Positions 1 through 7,845 of a stretch of DNA of 64,000 nucleotides are shown piece after piece. Numbering within the stretch: position 1 is the first letter of the stretch; each line of letters opens with the position of its first letter. A program made the translations under genes and the position numbers. Source of the DNA: Lachnospiraceae bacterium (GTDB lineage: Bacteria > Bacillota > Clostridia > Lachnospirales > Lachnospiraceae); assembly GCA_024682835.1 (NCBI GenBank), contig JAIKYU010000059.1:27897-91896 (forward strand). The letters run 5' to 3'. Below the pieces are notes generated by a model. The model saw only the letters and a program-made list of their open reading frames with translations, was not told the origin of the DNA and searched no databases.

Positions 1-418
1 TGACAAAATCCGCATCAAAGGCGCGGATTTCGCTATTACCAACCGACGTGGCGCCCAGCATCCCGATCGCATAAGCCTCGGACGTGGAGCCGATGTCTCC
101 GCGCTTGGCATCAGCGATGACCAGCAGTCCCTTTTCGCGGGCATATCGCACCGTTCTGTCAAAAACGGCAAGTCCCGGCAGACCGAACTGCTCATACATG
201 GCGATCTGCGGTTTTACCGCGGGAATCAGATCATGCACGGCATCGATGATACCGCGGTTAAACTGCCAGAAGGCCTCCGCAACCCCTTCTGCCGTCTCGC
301 CGTGTTTCTGAAACGCCTGTTCCCTGATCCCATCCGGAATAAAAGCAAGATTCGGATCAAGTCCCACGACGATCGGCGCACCGGTGCGGCGGATCGCCTC
401 ATTCAGTTTTCGGATCAT
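1..418 (-). CDS. pyrF: orotidine 5'-phosphate decarboxylase, 3' end beyond window
   Basis: This gene encodes the enzyme that decarboxylates OMP to UMP, the last step of de novo pyrimidine synthesis in the cytoplasm. Only the first 139 residues are inside the window. The reading starts MIRKLNEAIRRTGAPIVVGL, with the early Asp of the VVGLDPN strand, and carries the active-site string DAKRGDIGST at about residues 108-117. That string, together with the long N-terminal part, fits the larger group 2 (about 270-300 aa) OMP decarboxylases rather than the short B. subtilis type. Its ATG overlaps the stop of the upstream response regulator gene by 4 nt (ATGA), so it is probably translated by coupling. 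Linking a pyrimidine gene to a signalling cassette is odd but may only reflect gene order. Identification is firm; the missing C-terminus is due to the window edge. Confidence 0.93.
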   Translation of the reverse strand, partial: MIRKLNEAIRRTGAPIVVGLDPNLAFIPDGIREQAFQKHGETAEGVAEAFWQFNRGIIDAVHDLIPAVKPQIAMYEQFGLPGLAVFDRTVRYAREKGLLVIADAKRGDIGSTSEAYAIGMLGATSVGNSEIRAFDADFV

Positions 419-1185
419 TTCAGTCTGTCTCCTTTTTTCATGGAAAAGAATCCGTCTATCTCCGCCACCAGTTCCGCCGGCGGCATGGTCTTCAGCAAAT
501 ACTTCACGGGCTTGAGGGAAAGCACCTTCATCACGCTTTCCTTGTCGCTCTTTACCGTCAGAAACATCACAGGAATATCCGCCGTGCGCGGCTCACACCG
601 CAGCATCTCAAGTACCTTCGGCCCTGTGACGACAGGCATCTCATAATCCAGGAGAATCAGATCCACCTTTTCGGTGGCCAGAAAGGTGATGGCATTCATC
701 CCGGAATTGGCCATGGACACACGGTAGCGATCCGAGAGCCAGGTCTTGATCGTCCGAAGCATGGTTCCGTCATCGTCTATAACCAGAATGTGCTTTTTTG
801 CCGCCTCAGCCGCAAGCTCCCCCATCAGGCGCTTGAGCTTCTCCGCCAGATCCCTGACATTGACGGGGCGCACATATTTCCCGCGCACCAGCTGCTCAGG
901 AATAAAACTGCCGGCACTCTCCAGTTCTTCCTCCTTGCCGATCAGGGCGAGAATACTCTCCTCCTGCGCCACCAGATCCTTGAGCCAGGTAAGTGTTTCC
1001 CGCTGCTCCTCGCAGTCCTCAGCCAGGTAGTATAGCATCAGCCGGGGGCGGTCGTCCATGCGGGAAAGCTCGTTGATATCCGCAGTCGCGCGCACAACAA
1101 GAAAGCCCTCCTCTGAAAGGCCCTTGTCTATCGCATTCACCATGAATCCATTGGTCTGTCCAATAAGCAGAATACGCTGATTCAT
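415..1185 (-). CDS. response regulator with degenerate N-terminal and intact C-terminal receiver domain
   Basis: This is a 256-aa protein with no DNA-binding output domain. Residues 130-250 form a standard receiver: HILVIDDDG supplies the acidic pocket, LILLDYEMP the phosphorylatable Asp, FLTVKSD the Thr and YLLKTMPP the conserved Lys. Residues 1-115 have the alternation of strands and helices of a receiver, but the acidic pocket reads LLIGQTNGF and the phospho-site strand reads LMLYYLAED, so this half probably cannot be phosphorylated. It lies 70 bp downstream of the hybrid kinase gene on the same strand, so it is a likely partner for the Hpt domain of that kinase. The mode of output is unknown; a single-domain or protein-interaction regulator is most likely. 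The pyrF start overlaps its stop codon. Confidence 0.85.
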   Translation of the reverse strand: MNQRILLIGQTNGFMVNAIDKGLSEEGFLVVRATADINELSRMDDRPRLMLYYLAEDCEEQRETLTWLKDLVAQEESILALIGKEEELESAGSFIPEQLVRGKYVRPVNVRDLAEKLKRLMGELAAEAAKKHILVIDDDGTMLRTIKTWLSDRYRVSMANSGMNAITFLATEKVDLILLDYEMPVVTGPKVLEMLRCEPRTADIPVMFLTVKSDKESVMKVLSLKPVKYLLKTMPPAELVAEIDGFFSMKKGDRLK

Positions 1186-1255
1186 ATCATATTCCCCTAA
1201 ACGTATGATGTATTACTATAGTATAGCATCCCACCGAGGTCAAAAACAATACGAT

Positions 1256-4009
1256 TCAGAGCATTCCCAGCAGGCCGTCCCGATCGACGGCGGCGAGCCT
1301 CCGTCTGACCTCATCCCAGAACCGCTGCTCCTCTTCCGGAAGGCGATATTCCTTGAGCATGGAGAAAATCTCATCGGCCGAATCAAAATCCTGCGCCGTG
1401 ACCGCCTCCTTCAGGCTCTCTCTGGCGTCAGCCAGCATCGCAGCATCTATCTCCTCCCGATCATCTGCTCCGGAAGCCTCCTCCGTAACCGGAGACAGGT
1501 CGGCCTCACAGGCGCGGCAGGATGCGACCAGTGCCGGTGTCGCCCGGACAATCTCATCTGCGTCCTCTGCGTTTCCGCATGCTTCGAGCCTTTCAGCCTC
1601 TGCGGAGAGTTCCAGCGCTCCGATCAGCCTGGCTGAGCTCTTTAGCGCATGAACCAGAACCGTGTATTCACGCCAGTTTTCCTCCCGCACAAACCGTTCG
1701 ATCCGCTCACACTTCTCCGGTACGGTAAGGACAAAATCACGCATGACCTCCGCGAGAACCTCTTCCCCGCCCGTTGCGGCAAGCGCCGCTTCCAGATCGA
1801 TATGGGGCACCGTCCGTAGCTTTTTCAGCAGGAGCGTATCCTCCTGTTCATCCGTCTGTCCGGTCAGCCCGGGCTCATCCCCATCGTCCGCGGGGAGGAG
1901 TTTGACCGGCGGAAGCAGAGACCGCAACAGCTTCTCCAGCTTGCCGGCATCCACCGGTTTGGTGAGATAATCACAAAACCCGGCCTCCAGATACATCTCC
2001 CGCGCTCCGGAGACCGCATTGGCCGTCAGGACTACCACGGGAACACCAAAGCTTTTGTTTTCCTCCGCGGACAGGGCACGCATCGCCTCCAGCGTCTCAA
2101 TCCCGTCCATCTCCGGCATCATATGGTCGATGAAGATAACATCGTAGTGTGTGTTCCTGATCTTTTCCAGCGTCTCTCTTCCGCCGGACGCTGTATCAAC
2201 AACAATCCGGGTCGCCTTTAAAAGCGCACAGATCACCGTAAGGTTCATCCGCGTGTCGTCGGTCACCAGAATCCGCGCATCCGGAGCATGAAAGCTCTCC
2301 CGGTAGCGTTTTCTTCCCTCGGTGCTCTTCCTGTAGGCGACCTCGAAATCGCCGATCGGTGCATCATCCACCACCTCCTGCAGCACCCGGAAGGAAAAAT
2401 CGGAACCCTCCCCGTAGACACTCTTCACCTCAACCCGCGTGTGCATCATGGCCAGCAGCTTTTTGACGATGCTCATGCCGAGGCCGGTGCCCTCCACCGT
2501 ACGGTTCCGTATTTCGTCGATCCGCTCAAACGGAGAAAACAGCTTCTCCAGATCCTCCTCCCTGATTCCGATGCCGGTGTCCGTCACCCGAACCTGCAGC
2601 CAGATTTTCCCGGACGGCTCATCAATCGGATTTCCCTCCTCATCCTCGGTTTCCGTCACCGGAGCATAACCGATTTCAAGGGTAACCGATCCCTTCTCCG
2701 TGTATTTCACCGCATTGGTCAGAATATTGGTGACCACCTGTTTGATCCGGATCTCGTCTCCGCACAGCAGATGGGGCATTTTCTCATCCACACGGACGAG
2801 CAGCGAAAGATGCTTCTCCTGCGCCCGGATGGCAATCATGTTGACCAGGTCGTTGATCGTGGAGGCAAGATCATATTGTACCGGCAAAATCTCCATCCTG
2901 CCCGCTTCGATTTTGGAGAAATCAAGAATATCGTTGACAAGTGACAGCAGGGAGCTGCCGGCGTTACGGATGGCGGTCGCATATTCGATCGTGCTGTCCT
3001 CTTCGCTCTCCCGAAGAATCATCTCATCCATGCCGAGCACCGCGTTGATCGGTGTCCGGATCTCGTGGCTCATATTGGAGAGAAAGGCCGATTTTGCCCC
3101 ACTGGCTGCCTGGGCAATTTTCAGATCGTTTTCCAGTTTTGCTTCATTTCGAATCCGCCCGATGCTGTCGACAAGCTGACGGCTCATCACCCCCACCGAA
3201 CGGTAAAGCTCCCCGATTTCGTCCCGGTTTCTGATATCCAGCCCCGTTATGCTGTCCGCCGCAGATACCAGTGCCTCTTCGTCGCCCGACGCCTCCGCAA
3301 AACGCTTCAGATACCGGGCGAGCCTCCCCACCGGCTCAGCAATGCTCCTCTGCGCATAATAGTTTACAAGCACGGCGATCGGAACCGCCAGCGTCATAAT
3401 CATCATGATCAGTTTCAGGTCAAAACCGATTCTGTCGCGGCTTAGAACAAGAAAATCCTTCGTGTCCATTCCCATGTCGCTGGCCATGTCCTTCTCCATC
3501 CTGCGCTGCATCTTTTCTCCGAACGGACGCATTCCCTCCGGCAGTCCCTCCACGATCTCCCCAGCCGCCTGTGTGATCGCGGCCGAATCAATGGGCGCCT
3601 GCGCTTCCGGCTCCGCCATCACGGAGGGCAGGAGAAGATTTGCGAAAACAGCGGCGAAAATGCTCAATACCGCCGCCTCCCCGACAATGATCATCGTCAC
3701 TCTCCGGCTGATATGGGAACCTGCCGCCCGCCGGGTGATTCCCGCCAACCGGTTTTCCGTCGTGTAGTAATCTCCCAGGGGAAGCAGACCTTTTGCGCAA
3801 TCCGGCGCGAAGCGGAAAATGAGCCAGAGAAGAATGGCCGCAAGAAAGCATTCAGGCGCTTCCATCAGAAAATCGGAAAGGACCGTATTCAGCCCCATTT
3901 CCGTGAGAAAACTGCCGCGGAGAAGCTCCGTCAGACCCCCCACAGGTTTCCCGTCAGAACAGTCAGGCTCAATCCGTACAGCAGCGTTTTTCTGACGGAC
4001 CAGAAGCAC
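1256..4009 (-). CDS. hybrid sensor histidine kinase, main part (N-terminus in another frame)
   Basis: This frame holds the signalling core of a multi-domain kinase. In order it has a membrane segment near residues 100-130, a periplasmic stretch, another segment near 205 (LKLIMMIMTLAVPIAVLVNYYA), a HAMP-like linker, HisKA with the phosphoacceptor in SNMSHEIRTPINAVLGM, a HATPase with N box, DTGIGI and GTGLGMSIV, a receiver with VTDDTRMN and the Asp of VIFIDHMMPEMDG, and a C-terminal Hpt domain with the His of LVHALKSSARLIGA. This fits a His-Asp-His phosphorelay. The first in-frame ATG (4009) is not a believable start, because the homologous protein should continue upstream into the 3931-4335 reading. 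The two frames meet at a run of six C on the plus strand (3936-3941). One additional base would join them into about 1025 aa. See the separate entries for the N-terminal piece and the tract. Confidence 0.85.
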   Translation of the reverse strand: MLLVRQKNAAVRIEPDCSDGKPVGGLTELLRGSFLTEMGLNTVLSDFLMEAPECFLAAILLWLIFRFAPDCAKGLLPLGDYYTTENRLAGITRRAAGSHISRRVTMIIVGEAAVLSIFAAVFANLLLPSVMAEPEAQAPIDSAAITQAAGEIVEGLPEGMRPFGEKMQRRMEKDMASDMGMDTKDFLVLSRDRIGFDLKLIMMIMTLAVPIAVLVNYYAQRSIAEPVGRLARYLKRFAEASGDEEALVSAADSITGLDIRNRDEIGELYRSVGVMSRQLVDSIGRIRNEAKLENDLKIAQAASGAKSAFLSNMSHEIRTPINAVLGMDEMILRESEEDSTIEYATAIRNAGSSLLSLVNDILDFSKIEAGRMEILPVQYDLASTINDLVNMIAIRAQEKHLSLLVRVDEKMPHLLCGDEIRIKQVVTNILTNAVKYTEKGSVTLEIGYAPVTETEDEEGNPIDEPSGKIWLQVRVTDTGIGIREEDLEKLFSPFERIDEIRNRTVEGTGLGMSIVKKLLAMMHTRVEVKSVYGEGSDFSFRVLQEVVDDAPIGDFEVAYRKSTEGRKRYRESFHAPDARILVTDDTRMNLTVICALLKATRIVVDTASGGRETLEKIRNTHYDVIFIDHMMPEMDGIETLEAMRALSAEENKSFGVPVVVLTANAVSGAREMYLEAGFCDYLTKPVDAGKLEKLLRSLLPPVKLLPADDGDEPGLTGQTDEQEDTLLLKKLRTVPHIDLEAALAATGGEEVLAEVMRDFVLTVPEKCERIERFVREENWREYTVLVHALKSSARLIGALELSAEAERLEACGNAEDADEIVRATPALVASCRACEADLSPVTEEASGADDREEIDAAMLADARESLKEAVTAQDFDSADEIFSMLKEYRLPEEEQRFWDEVRRRLAAVDRDGLLGML

Positions 4010-4335
4010 CTCCTGCCGGAAGCGGAATAGGTGGCGACGACAATGACCAGGTAAATGAAATTCAGAAAGGCGACGTTCCGATCCAGAAACAGATTATGTA
4101 AAAAGACAATCAGCACGCAGAGCATGCCCGGAACTTCGCCGAAGACGCCGGACAGCAGGATGAGCGGAAGATACCGCAGGGAGAAGACCAGACCGCCCAC
4201 GGAAAGGAAACCACCGATATAGATATCGGTGGACACTCTGTCCGAATAAACCGTAGCACAGGTGCATAGCAAAATTCCTGCCAACTGCAGGAAAAAACAG
4301 ATCCTTTTATTCTTATCGGACAAGGTTTTTTTCAT
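3931..4335 (-). CDS. N-terminal membrane sensor piece of the hybrid kinase, frameshifted
   Basis: This 134-aa reading is rich in hydrophobic segments (about 4-5 predicted membrane spans) and ends VLTGNLWGV followed by a stop. The neighbouring frame continues at the same place with GGLTELLRGSFLTEM and a further span (LAAILLWLIFRFAPD). In related kinases I recall an uninterrupted N-L-W-G-x-L-x-x-L-L-R-G-like run at this place, which supports one original gene. Its ATG lies 23 nt inside the end of the LytTR gene, so it would be translated by coupling. Three readings are possible: a sequencing or assembly error in the homopolymer, a true inactivating frameshift, or a phase-variable switch that turns membrane sensing on and off. 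The sequence alone cannot choose among them. Confidence 0.7.
   Translation of the reverse strand: MKKTLSDKNKRICFFLQLAGILLCTCATVYSDRVSTDIYIGGFLSVGGLVFSLRYLPLILLSGVFGEVPGMLCVLIVFLHNLFLDRNVAFLNFIYLVIVVATYSASGRRCFWSVRKTLLYGLSLTVLTGNLWGV
3936..3941. other. homopolymer of six C at the kinase frameshift
   Basis: Six consecutive C (six G on the coding strand) sit exactly where the membrane part and the core of the hybrid kinase change frame. Adding one base gives the joined reading N-L-W-G-G-L-T-E-L-L. Such tracts are prone both to slipped-strand mutation and to sequencing error. Confidence 0.75.
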
Positions 4336-4660
4336 GACGCTGATATGCTGTAAGAAACGCTGCTTTCTTATACTTGGACAGCAGCAGATGCTCCCCGCTG
4401 TCCAAGGTGACCTCTCCGCCGCCGATCTCTGTGACGCGCGACAGATTCACCAGATATCCCCGATGAATGCGGAAAAACCGCTCTCCCAGCGTCTCCTCCA
4501 GCTCACCCATCCGGTCGTAGTAGGTGATCTCCCCGTTGTCCGTATGAACGATCACCTTGCGCCCGGCACTTTCGATGTAACGGATCGCCAGGACGGAAAG
4601 CCAGCGGATCTTTCCCTCACACCTCACAGTCATCCGGCAATCGCGCGTGACATCAACCAT
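4313..4660 (-). CDS. stand-alone LytTR DNA-binding protein
   Basis: This 115-aa protein consists almost entirely of a LytTR domain, the beta-rich DNA-binding fold of LytR/AgrA-type regulators. Typical elements are visible: IRYIESAGRKVIVHTDNGEITYY in the first half, then ERFFRIHRGYLVNLSRVTEI, in which F-x-R-I-H-R-G-Y-L-V-N is the family signature, and a C-terminal LLLSKYKKAAFLTAYQ strand and helix. No receiver domain is attached, so it must be controlled by another protein or by expression. The kinase reading starts inside its 3' end (23-nt overlap), so the order LytTR - hybrid kinase - response regulator suggests one signalling operon. Its binding site is not identifiable here. Confidence 0.9.
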   Translation of the reverse strand: MVDVTRDCRMTVRCEGKIRWLSVLAIRYIESAGRKVIVHTDNGEITYYDRMGELEETLGERFFRIHRGYLVNLSRVTEIGGGEVTLDSGEHLLLSKYKKAAFLTAYQRHEKNLVR

Positions 4661-4792
4661 AACGGCAATCTCCCTGCTCTCTTCCCGATTTGCGGAATGC
4701 GTTTTCCGTCAATCAGCATTTATCTGTATATCGGGTGATCCGCCGTCAAACTTTAGGAAATTGCCTCTCTCCGGAAACACCGGGAACAGGAA

Positions 4793-6205
4793 TCACTCCT
4801 TTCCGTCCCAGCAGTATGTACACAGTCTGTCACGGCCGATTCCGACCGCATCCAGCATATCATCCAGGCGGTTAAAGGAAAGCGTCGTAAATCCGAGCTG
4901 CTTCCGGATCCGCTCCAGCATCTCGTGATACCTGTCGCTGTCTGGATTCGCATAGTCCGTCAACACCTCGCGTTCGACGTCTTCTCCCTCCTCCTCGCGG
5001 ATGATCCGACGCGCGATCAGTTCCATTTCCGATGTGGAACGGGAAAAATTGATGTATTTGCAGCCGAAGAGAATCGGCGGACAGGCCGGACGGACATGCA
5101 CCTCTCCGGCACCGCTTTGATACAGAAATTCCGTGGTCTCCCGAAGCTGCGTCCCGCGCACGATGGAGTCATCAATGAGTAGGATGCGCTTTCCGTCAAT
5201 CAGCTCATGCACCGGCAACAGCTTCATCCGTGCAATCAAATTCCTTTTTTCCTGAATGGTCGGCATAAAGGAGCGCGGCCAGGTGGGCGTATACTTGATA
5301 AACGGTCTGGAAAACGGGATCCCCGAAGCGTTGGCGTAACCGATCGCATGCGCCGTTCCGGAATCCGGAACACCGGCAACGATATCCGCATTCTCTCCGT
5401 CGTATCCGTCACGCTTCGCCATACTGGCCCCGCAGCGGTAGCGCATCTCCTCCACGGAGACGCCCTCATAAAACGAAGAGGGATAGCCGTAATAAACCCA
5501 GAGAAAGGTGCAGATTTTCATCTCACGCCGGGGATTCACCAGCGTCGTCACCGCCTCCGGCGTCATCACGACAATTTCTCCCGGGCCCAGCTCCCGTTCC
5601 GTGGCATAGCCCAGATTCTGATAGGCAAACGCTTCAAAGGAGGCGCAGTAGCCGTCCCCCTTCCGGCCGATGATCACCGGTGTGCGCCCGAGCCTGTCTC
5701 TCGCAGCGTAAATGCCCGCCGGCGTAAGCACCAGAATCGTCATGGAGCCGTCGATCTCCTCCTGGGCATAGCGGATTCCCTCAATCAGATGATCCTTCTG
5801 ATTGATGAGTGCCGCCACCAGCTCCGTCGCATTGATATTGCCGCCGCTCATCTCAAGGAAATGCGTACCTGTTCCCACAATCTTTGCGGCCAGCGCATCC
5901 GTATTATTGATCTTTCCCACGGTTGTGATCGCGTAGGTTCCGTGATGGGACCGGACGATCAGCGGCTGGGGCTCATAGTCGGAAATGCAGCCGATTCCGA
6001 GATTGCCATGCATCTCCTTCATCTCCGATTCAAATTTCGTCCTGAACGGTGAATTCTCAATATTATGAATCGACCGGTCAAAGCCCTCCTTTCCGAACAC
6101 CGCCATACCGGCACGGCGCGTTCCCAGATGGGAATGGTAATCCGTCCCGAAAAACAGATCAAACATACAGTCATTTTTCAGCGCTGCCGCAAAAAATCCC
6201 CCCAT
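4793..6205 (-). CDS. PurF-like amidophosphoribosyltransferase paralogue lacking the catalytic cysteine
   Basis: This 470-aa protein aligns over its length with PurF, which makes phosphoribosylamine from PRPP and glutamine. The phosphoribosyltransferase half is well preserved: ADIVAGVPDSGTAHAIGYA, SFMPTIQEKRNLIARMKL, and the PRPP loop ILLIDDSIVRGTQLRE. The glutaminase half is not. Active PurF exposes a Cys at the mature N-terminus, but here the protein begins MGGFFAAALK, and the usual H-x-R-Y and G-N-x-x-N motifs are replaced (GIGCISDYEPQP, VGKINNTDAL). The start is secure, because AGGAGGG lies 4 nt upstream of the ATG. It may use ammonia, need a partner, or have become a regulatory protein. 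A C-terminal CTYC pair may bind metal. I know similar cysteine-less relatives from Lachnospiraceae, so a true PurF should exist elsewhere in the genome. Confidence 0.85.
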   Translation of the reverse strand: MGGFFAAALKNDCMFDLFFGTDYHSHLGTRRAGMAVFGKEGFDRSIHNIENSPFRTKFESEMKEMHGNLGIGCISDYEPQPLIVRSHHGTYAITTVGKINNTDALAAKIVGTGTHFLEMSGGNINATELVAALINQKDHLIEGIRYAQEEIDGSMTILVLTPAGIYAARDRLGRTPVIIGRKGDGYCASFEAFAYQNLGYATERELGPGEIVVMTPEAVTTLVNPRREMKICTFLWVYYGYPSSFYEGVSVEEMRYRCGASMAKRDGYDGENADIVAGVPDSGTAHAIGYANASGIPFSRPFIKYTPTWPRSFMPTIQEKRNLIARMKLLPVHELIDGKRILLIDDSIVRGTQLRETTEFLYQSGAGEVHVRPACPPILFGCKYINFSRSTSEMELIARRIIREEEGEDVEREVLTDYANPDSDRYHEMLERIRKQLGFTTLSFNRLDDMLDAVGIGRDRLCTYCWDGKE

Positions 6206-6224
6206 CGATCCCTCCTTATTTTTT

Positions 6225-6268
6225 AATAGCAGTTGTTACGTATCACATGTTACGCATCACACGTTATT
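6225..6268. repeat. three tandem copies of the dyad motif, 14-bp period
   Basis: Three adjacent units read AATAGC-AGTT-GTTACG, CGTATC-ACAT-GTTACG and CGCATC-ACAC-GTTATT, each offset by 14 bp so that neighbouring half-sites overlap. They fill most of the 67-bp gap between the TPR lipoprotein gene and the purF-like gene, just upstream of the latter's ribosome binding site. They match the window-wide ATATC-N4-GTTAT family with one or two changes each. Confidence 0.7.
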
Positions 6269-6272
6269 GATT

Positions 6273-7424
6273 CTATCCGCCATTTCCGGCGTTCAGCGAC
6301 TCTTCGTTTTCTTCTGCCTCTCTTCTGCGCGTCGTCAGGAAGATATTCTCCCGCAAGGCTTCCTCGTCAGTGGGCACCAGTTTGAGGTACTCCTCCATAC
6401 GCTGGGCCGCCACATCAAAATTGCCCATGTACTCATAGACTGCAGCCATGTTTCTGAGAATCGCGGGATTCTGGGAAGCGTCATCCAGACTCAGCCCGAT
6501 CTGAAAATCGGTCAGCGCATCGCTGTAGCTCCCCATCCGCATTTCACAGGCGCCCAGTGCATTATATATGCTGGCCTGTGACTGATCCTCCTGCAGAAAA
6601 CGGCGATAGGTACTGATCGCCCCCGCATCATCCCCGAGATTCTGTTCAACCTCGCCCAATAAAATAACGATCGGTATTTTATCTGACACGCGGATACTGC
6701 TGTCGTTGTTTGCCTCCTCAAGGAAGCGCTTGGCGCTGTCCGAATCCCCAAGGGAATAGTAAAACCGGCCCTTTTCATAGTTGGTCATCGTATCGGCGCT
6801 GTCCGCGAGAATGTCCTCCAGGATTCCCTTTCCCTCTGCCGCATAGCCTGACCGGGAAAGCGCCTCATAGATGGAAAGGATCTGATCATACGGCCGCGGA
6901 CGCTCATCCAGAATCACCTGAAAATCCTTCAGCGCGCTCTCATGATCCCCCCGCCGCAGGTAGATCATTCCGCGCAGATAATGAGCAATCTTTTCCCTGG
7001 GTTTCAGATCCAGAATGGCGTCATAGATACCGATGGCCTCCTCTGTCCTGTCCTGTGCACGGTAGGTATCCGCGAGATAATAGGCGAGATCGTAGGACAT
7101 GGCGTTCGGTATGCCGCCGCAGTCGGCAAGCGCCGTGCGAAAAGCCGCTTCCGCTCCCTCATAATCACCGAGATAGAAATCGGCGATACCGATTCCGCGG
7201 TACAGTCTGGCACTGTCTTCCCCCTGCGAGCGTGCAGCCTCAAATCTCGCGAGCGCCTCCCTGTACTCCCGGGAATCCAGCAGGGTCATGCCCGCATCAT
7301 ATGCCGTCTCCTCCGACTCGATAAAGGGAACGGAAATCCCGCACCCGGCAATTCCGGTCAGAAGGATACCGGCCATCAGAAAGCCGGCTGTCCGGGATAA
7401 CAGATTCTGCATTCTTCGGCTCAT
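6273..7424 (-). CDS. tetratricopeptide-repeat lipoprotein
   Basis: This 383-aa exported protein starts with a lipoprotein signal: basic MSRRMQNLLSR, a hydrophobic core and the lipobox LTGIAGC with the lipidated Cys at residue 28. The rest is a row of roughly eight TPR helix pairs (examples: YRGIGIADFYLGDYEGAEAAF, AHYLRGMIYLRRGDHESALKDF, YNALGACEMRMGSYSDALTDF), ending in an acidic tail. It should sit on the outer face of the membrane as a protein-binding scaffold. Its ATG overlaps the ridA stop by 4 nt, so it belongs to the valS-to-purF-like row. That row also carries a membrane O-acyltransferase and an SGNH protein, so a role in assembling the cell-envelope machinery is plausible, but no substrate can be named. 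Confidence 0.85.
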   Translation of the reverse strand: MSRRMQNLLSRTAGFLMAGILLTGIAGCGISVPFIESEETAYDAGMTLLDSREYREALARFEAARSQGEDSARLYRGIGIADFYLGDYEGAEAAFRTALADCGGIPNAMSYDLAYYLADTYRAQDRTEEAIGIYDAILDLKPREKIAHYLRGMIYLRRGDHESALKDFQVILDERPRPYDQILSIYEALSRSGYAAEGKGILEDILADSADTMTNYEKGRFYYSLGDSDSAKRFLEEANNDSSIRVSDKIPIVILLGEVEQNLGDDAGAISTYRRFLQEDQSQASIYNALGACEMRMGSYSDALTDFQIGLSLDDASQNPAILRNMAAVYEYMGNFDVAAQRMEEYLKLVPTDEEALRENIFLTTRRREAEENEESLNAGNGG

Positions 7425-7813
7425 TGATCACCCAGCCAGGCCGTGATCTCCACCTCGCAGAGCACGTTCTTCGGAAGCGTCCTGACTGCCACGCAGCTGC
7501 GCGCGGGCCTGTTCGGAAAATACGAGCCGTACACATCGTTGAATTCCGCAAAATCGCCCATATCCGCCAGGAAGCATTCTGTTCGTACAACATCGTCATA
7601 TCCGGCTCCCGCTGCTGCAAGCAGGGCACCGATATTCTTCATCACCCGTTCCGCCTGCGCCCGGATGTCTGTACCGTCAATCTCCCCTGTCTCGGGATTG
7701 ATTGCGATCTGGCCGGAGGCAAAAAGGAAACCTCCGGCGATTTTGGCTTGGGAATACGGCCCGATCGCCGCGGGCGCATCCTTTGTACTTACGGTTGCGA
7801 TCTTTTCTGCCAT
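7421..7813 (-). CDS. ridA: RidA family enamine/imine deaminase
   Basis: This is a 130-aa cytosolic protein of the RidA/YjgF/UK114 family. Members hydrolyse reactive enamines and imines such as 2-aminoacrylate that leak from PLP enzymes. Family marks are APAAIGPYSQAKIAGGFLFASGQIAINPETGE at the front and the conserved Arg in RPARSCVAVRTLPKN, followed by EVEITAWL. I chose the ATG at 7813 rather than the one at 7837, because GGAGG lies 7 nt before it and the added residues (MLFNGGNE) are the translated ribosome binding site. The 130-aa length is normal. Its stop overlaps the next gene by 4 nt. A housekeeping role is likely; the link with its neighbours is probably only operonic. Confidence 0.93.
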   Translation of the reverse strand: MAEKIATVSTKDAPAAIGPYSQAKIAGGFLFASGQIAINPETGEIDGTDIRAQAERVMKNIGALLAAAGAGYDDVVRTECFLADMGDFAEFNDVYGSYFPNRPARSCVAVRTLPKNVLCEVEITAWLGDQ

Positions 7814-7829
7814 CTCATTTCCTCCATTA

Positions 7830-7845
7830 AATAACACGTGATATC
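7830..7845. repeat. dyad motif copy AATAAC-ACGT-GATATC
   Basis: This strict copy of the window-wide motif (reverse orientation) lies in the short gap between the 81-aa gene and ridA, overlapping the last codon and stop of the former. Confidence 0.8.

Noticed and set aside
4200-4235. Inverted repeat ACCACCGATATAGATATCGGTGG as operator or terminator
   Set aside because: It lies inside the coding frame of the kinase membrane part, with a short loop and no T tract; the strand codes for an ordinary loop sequence.
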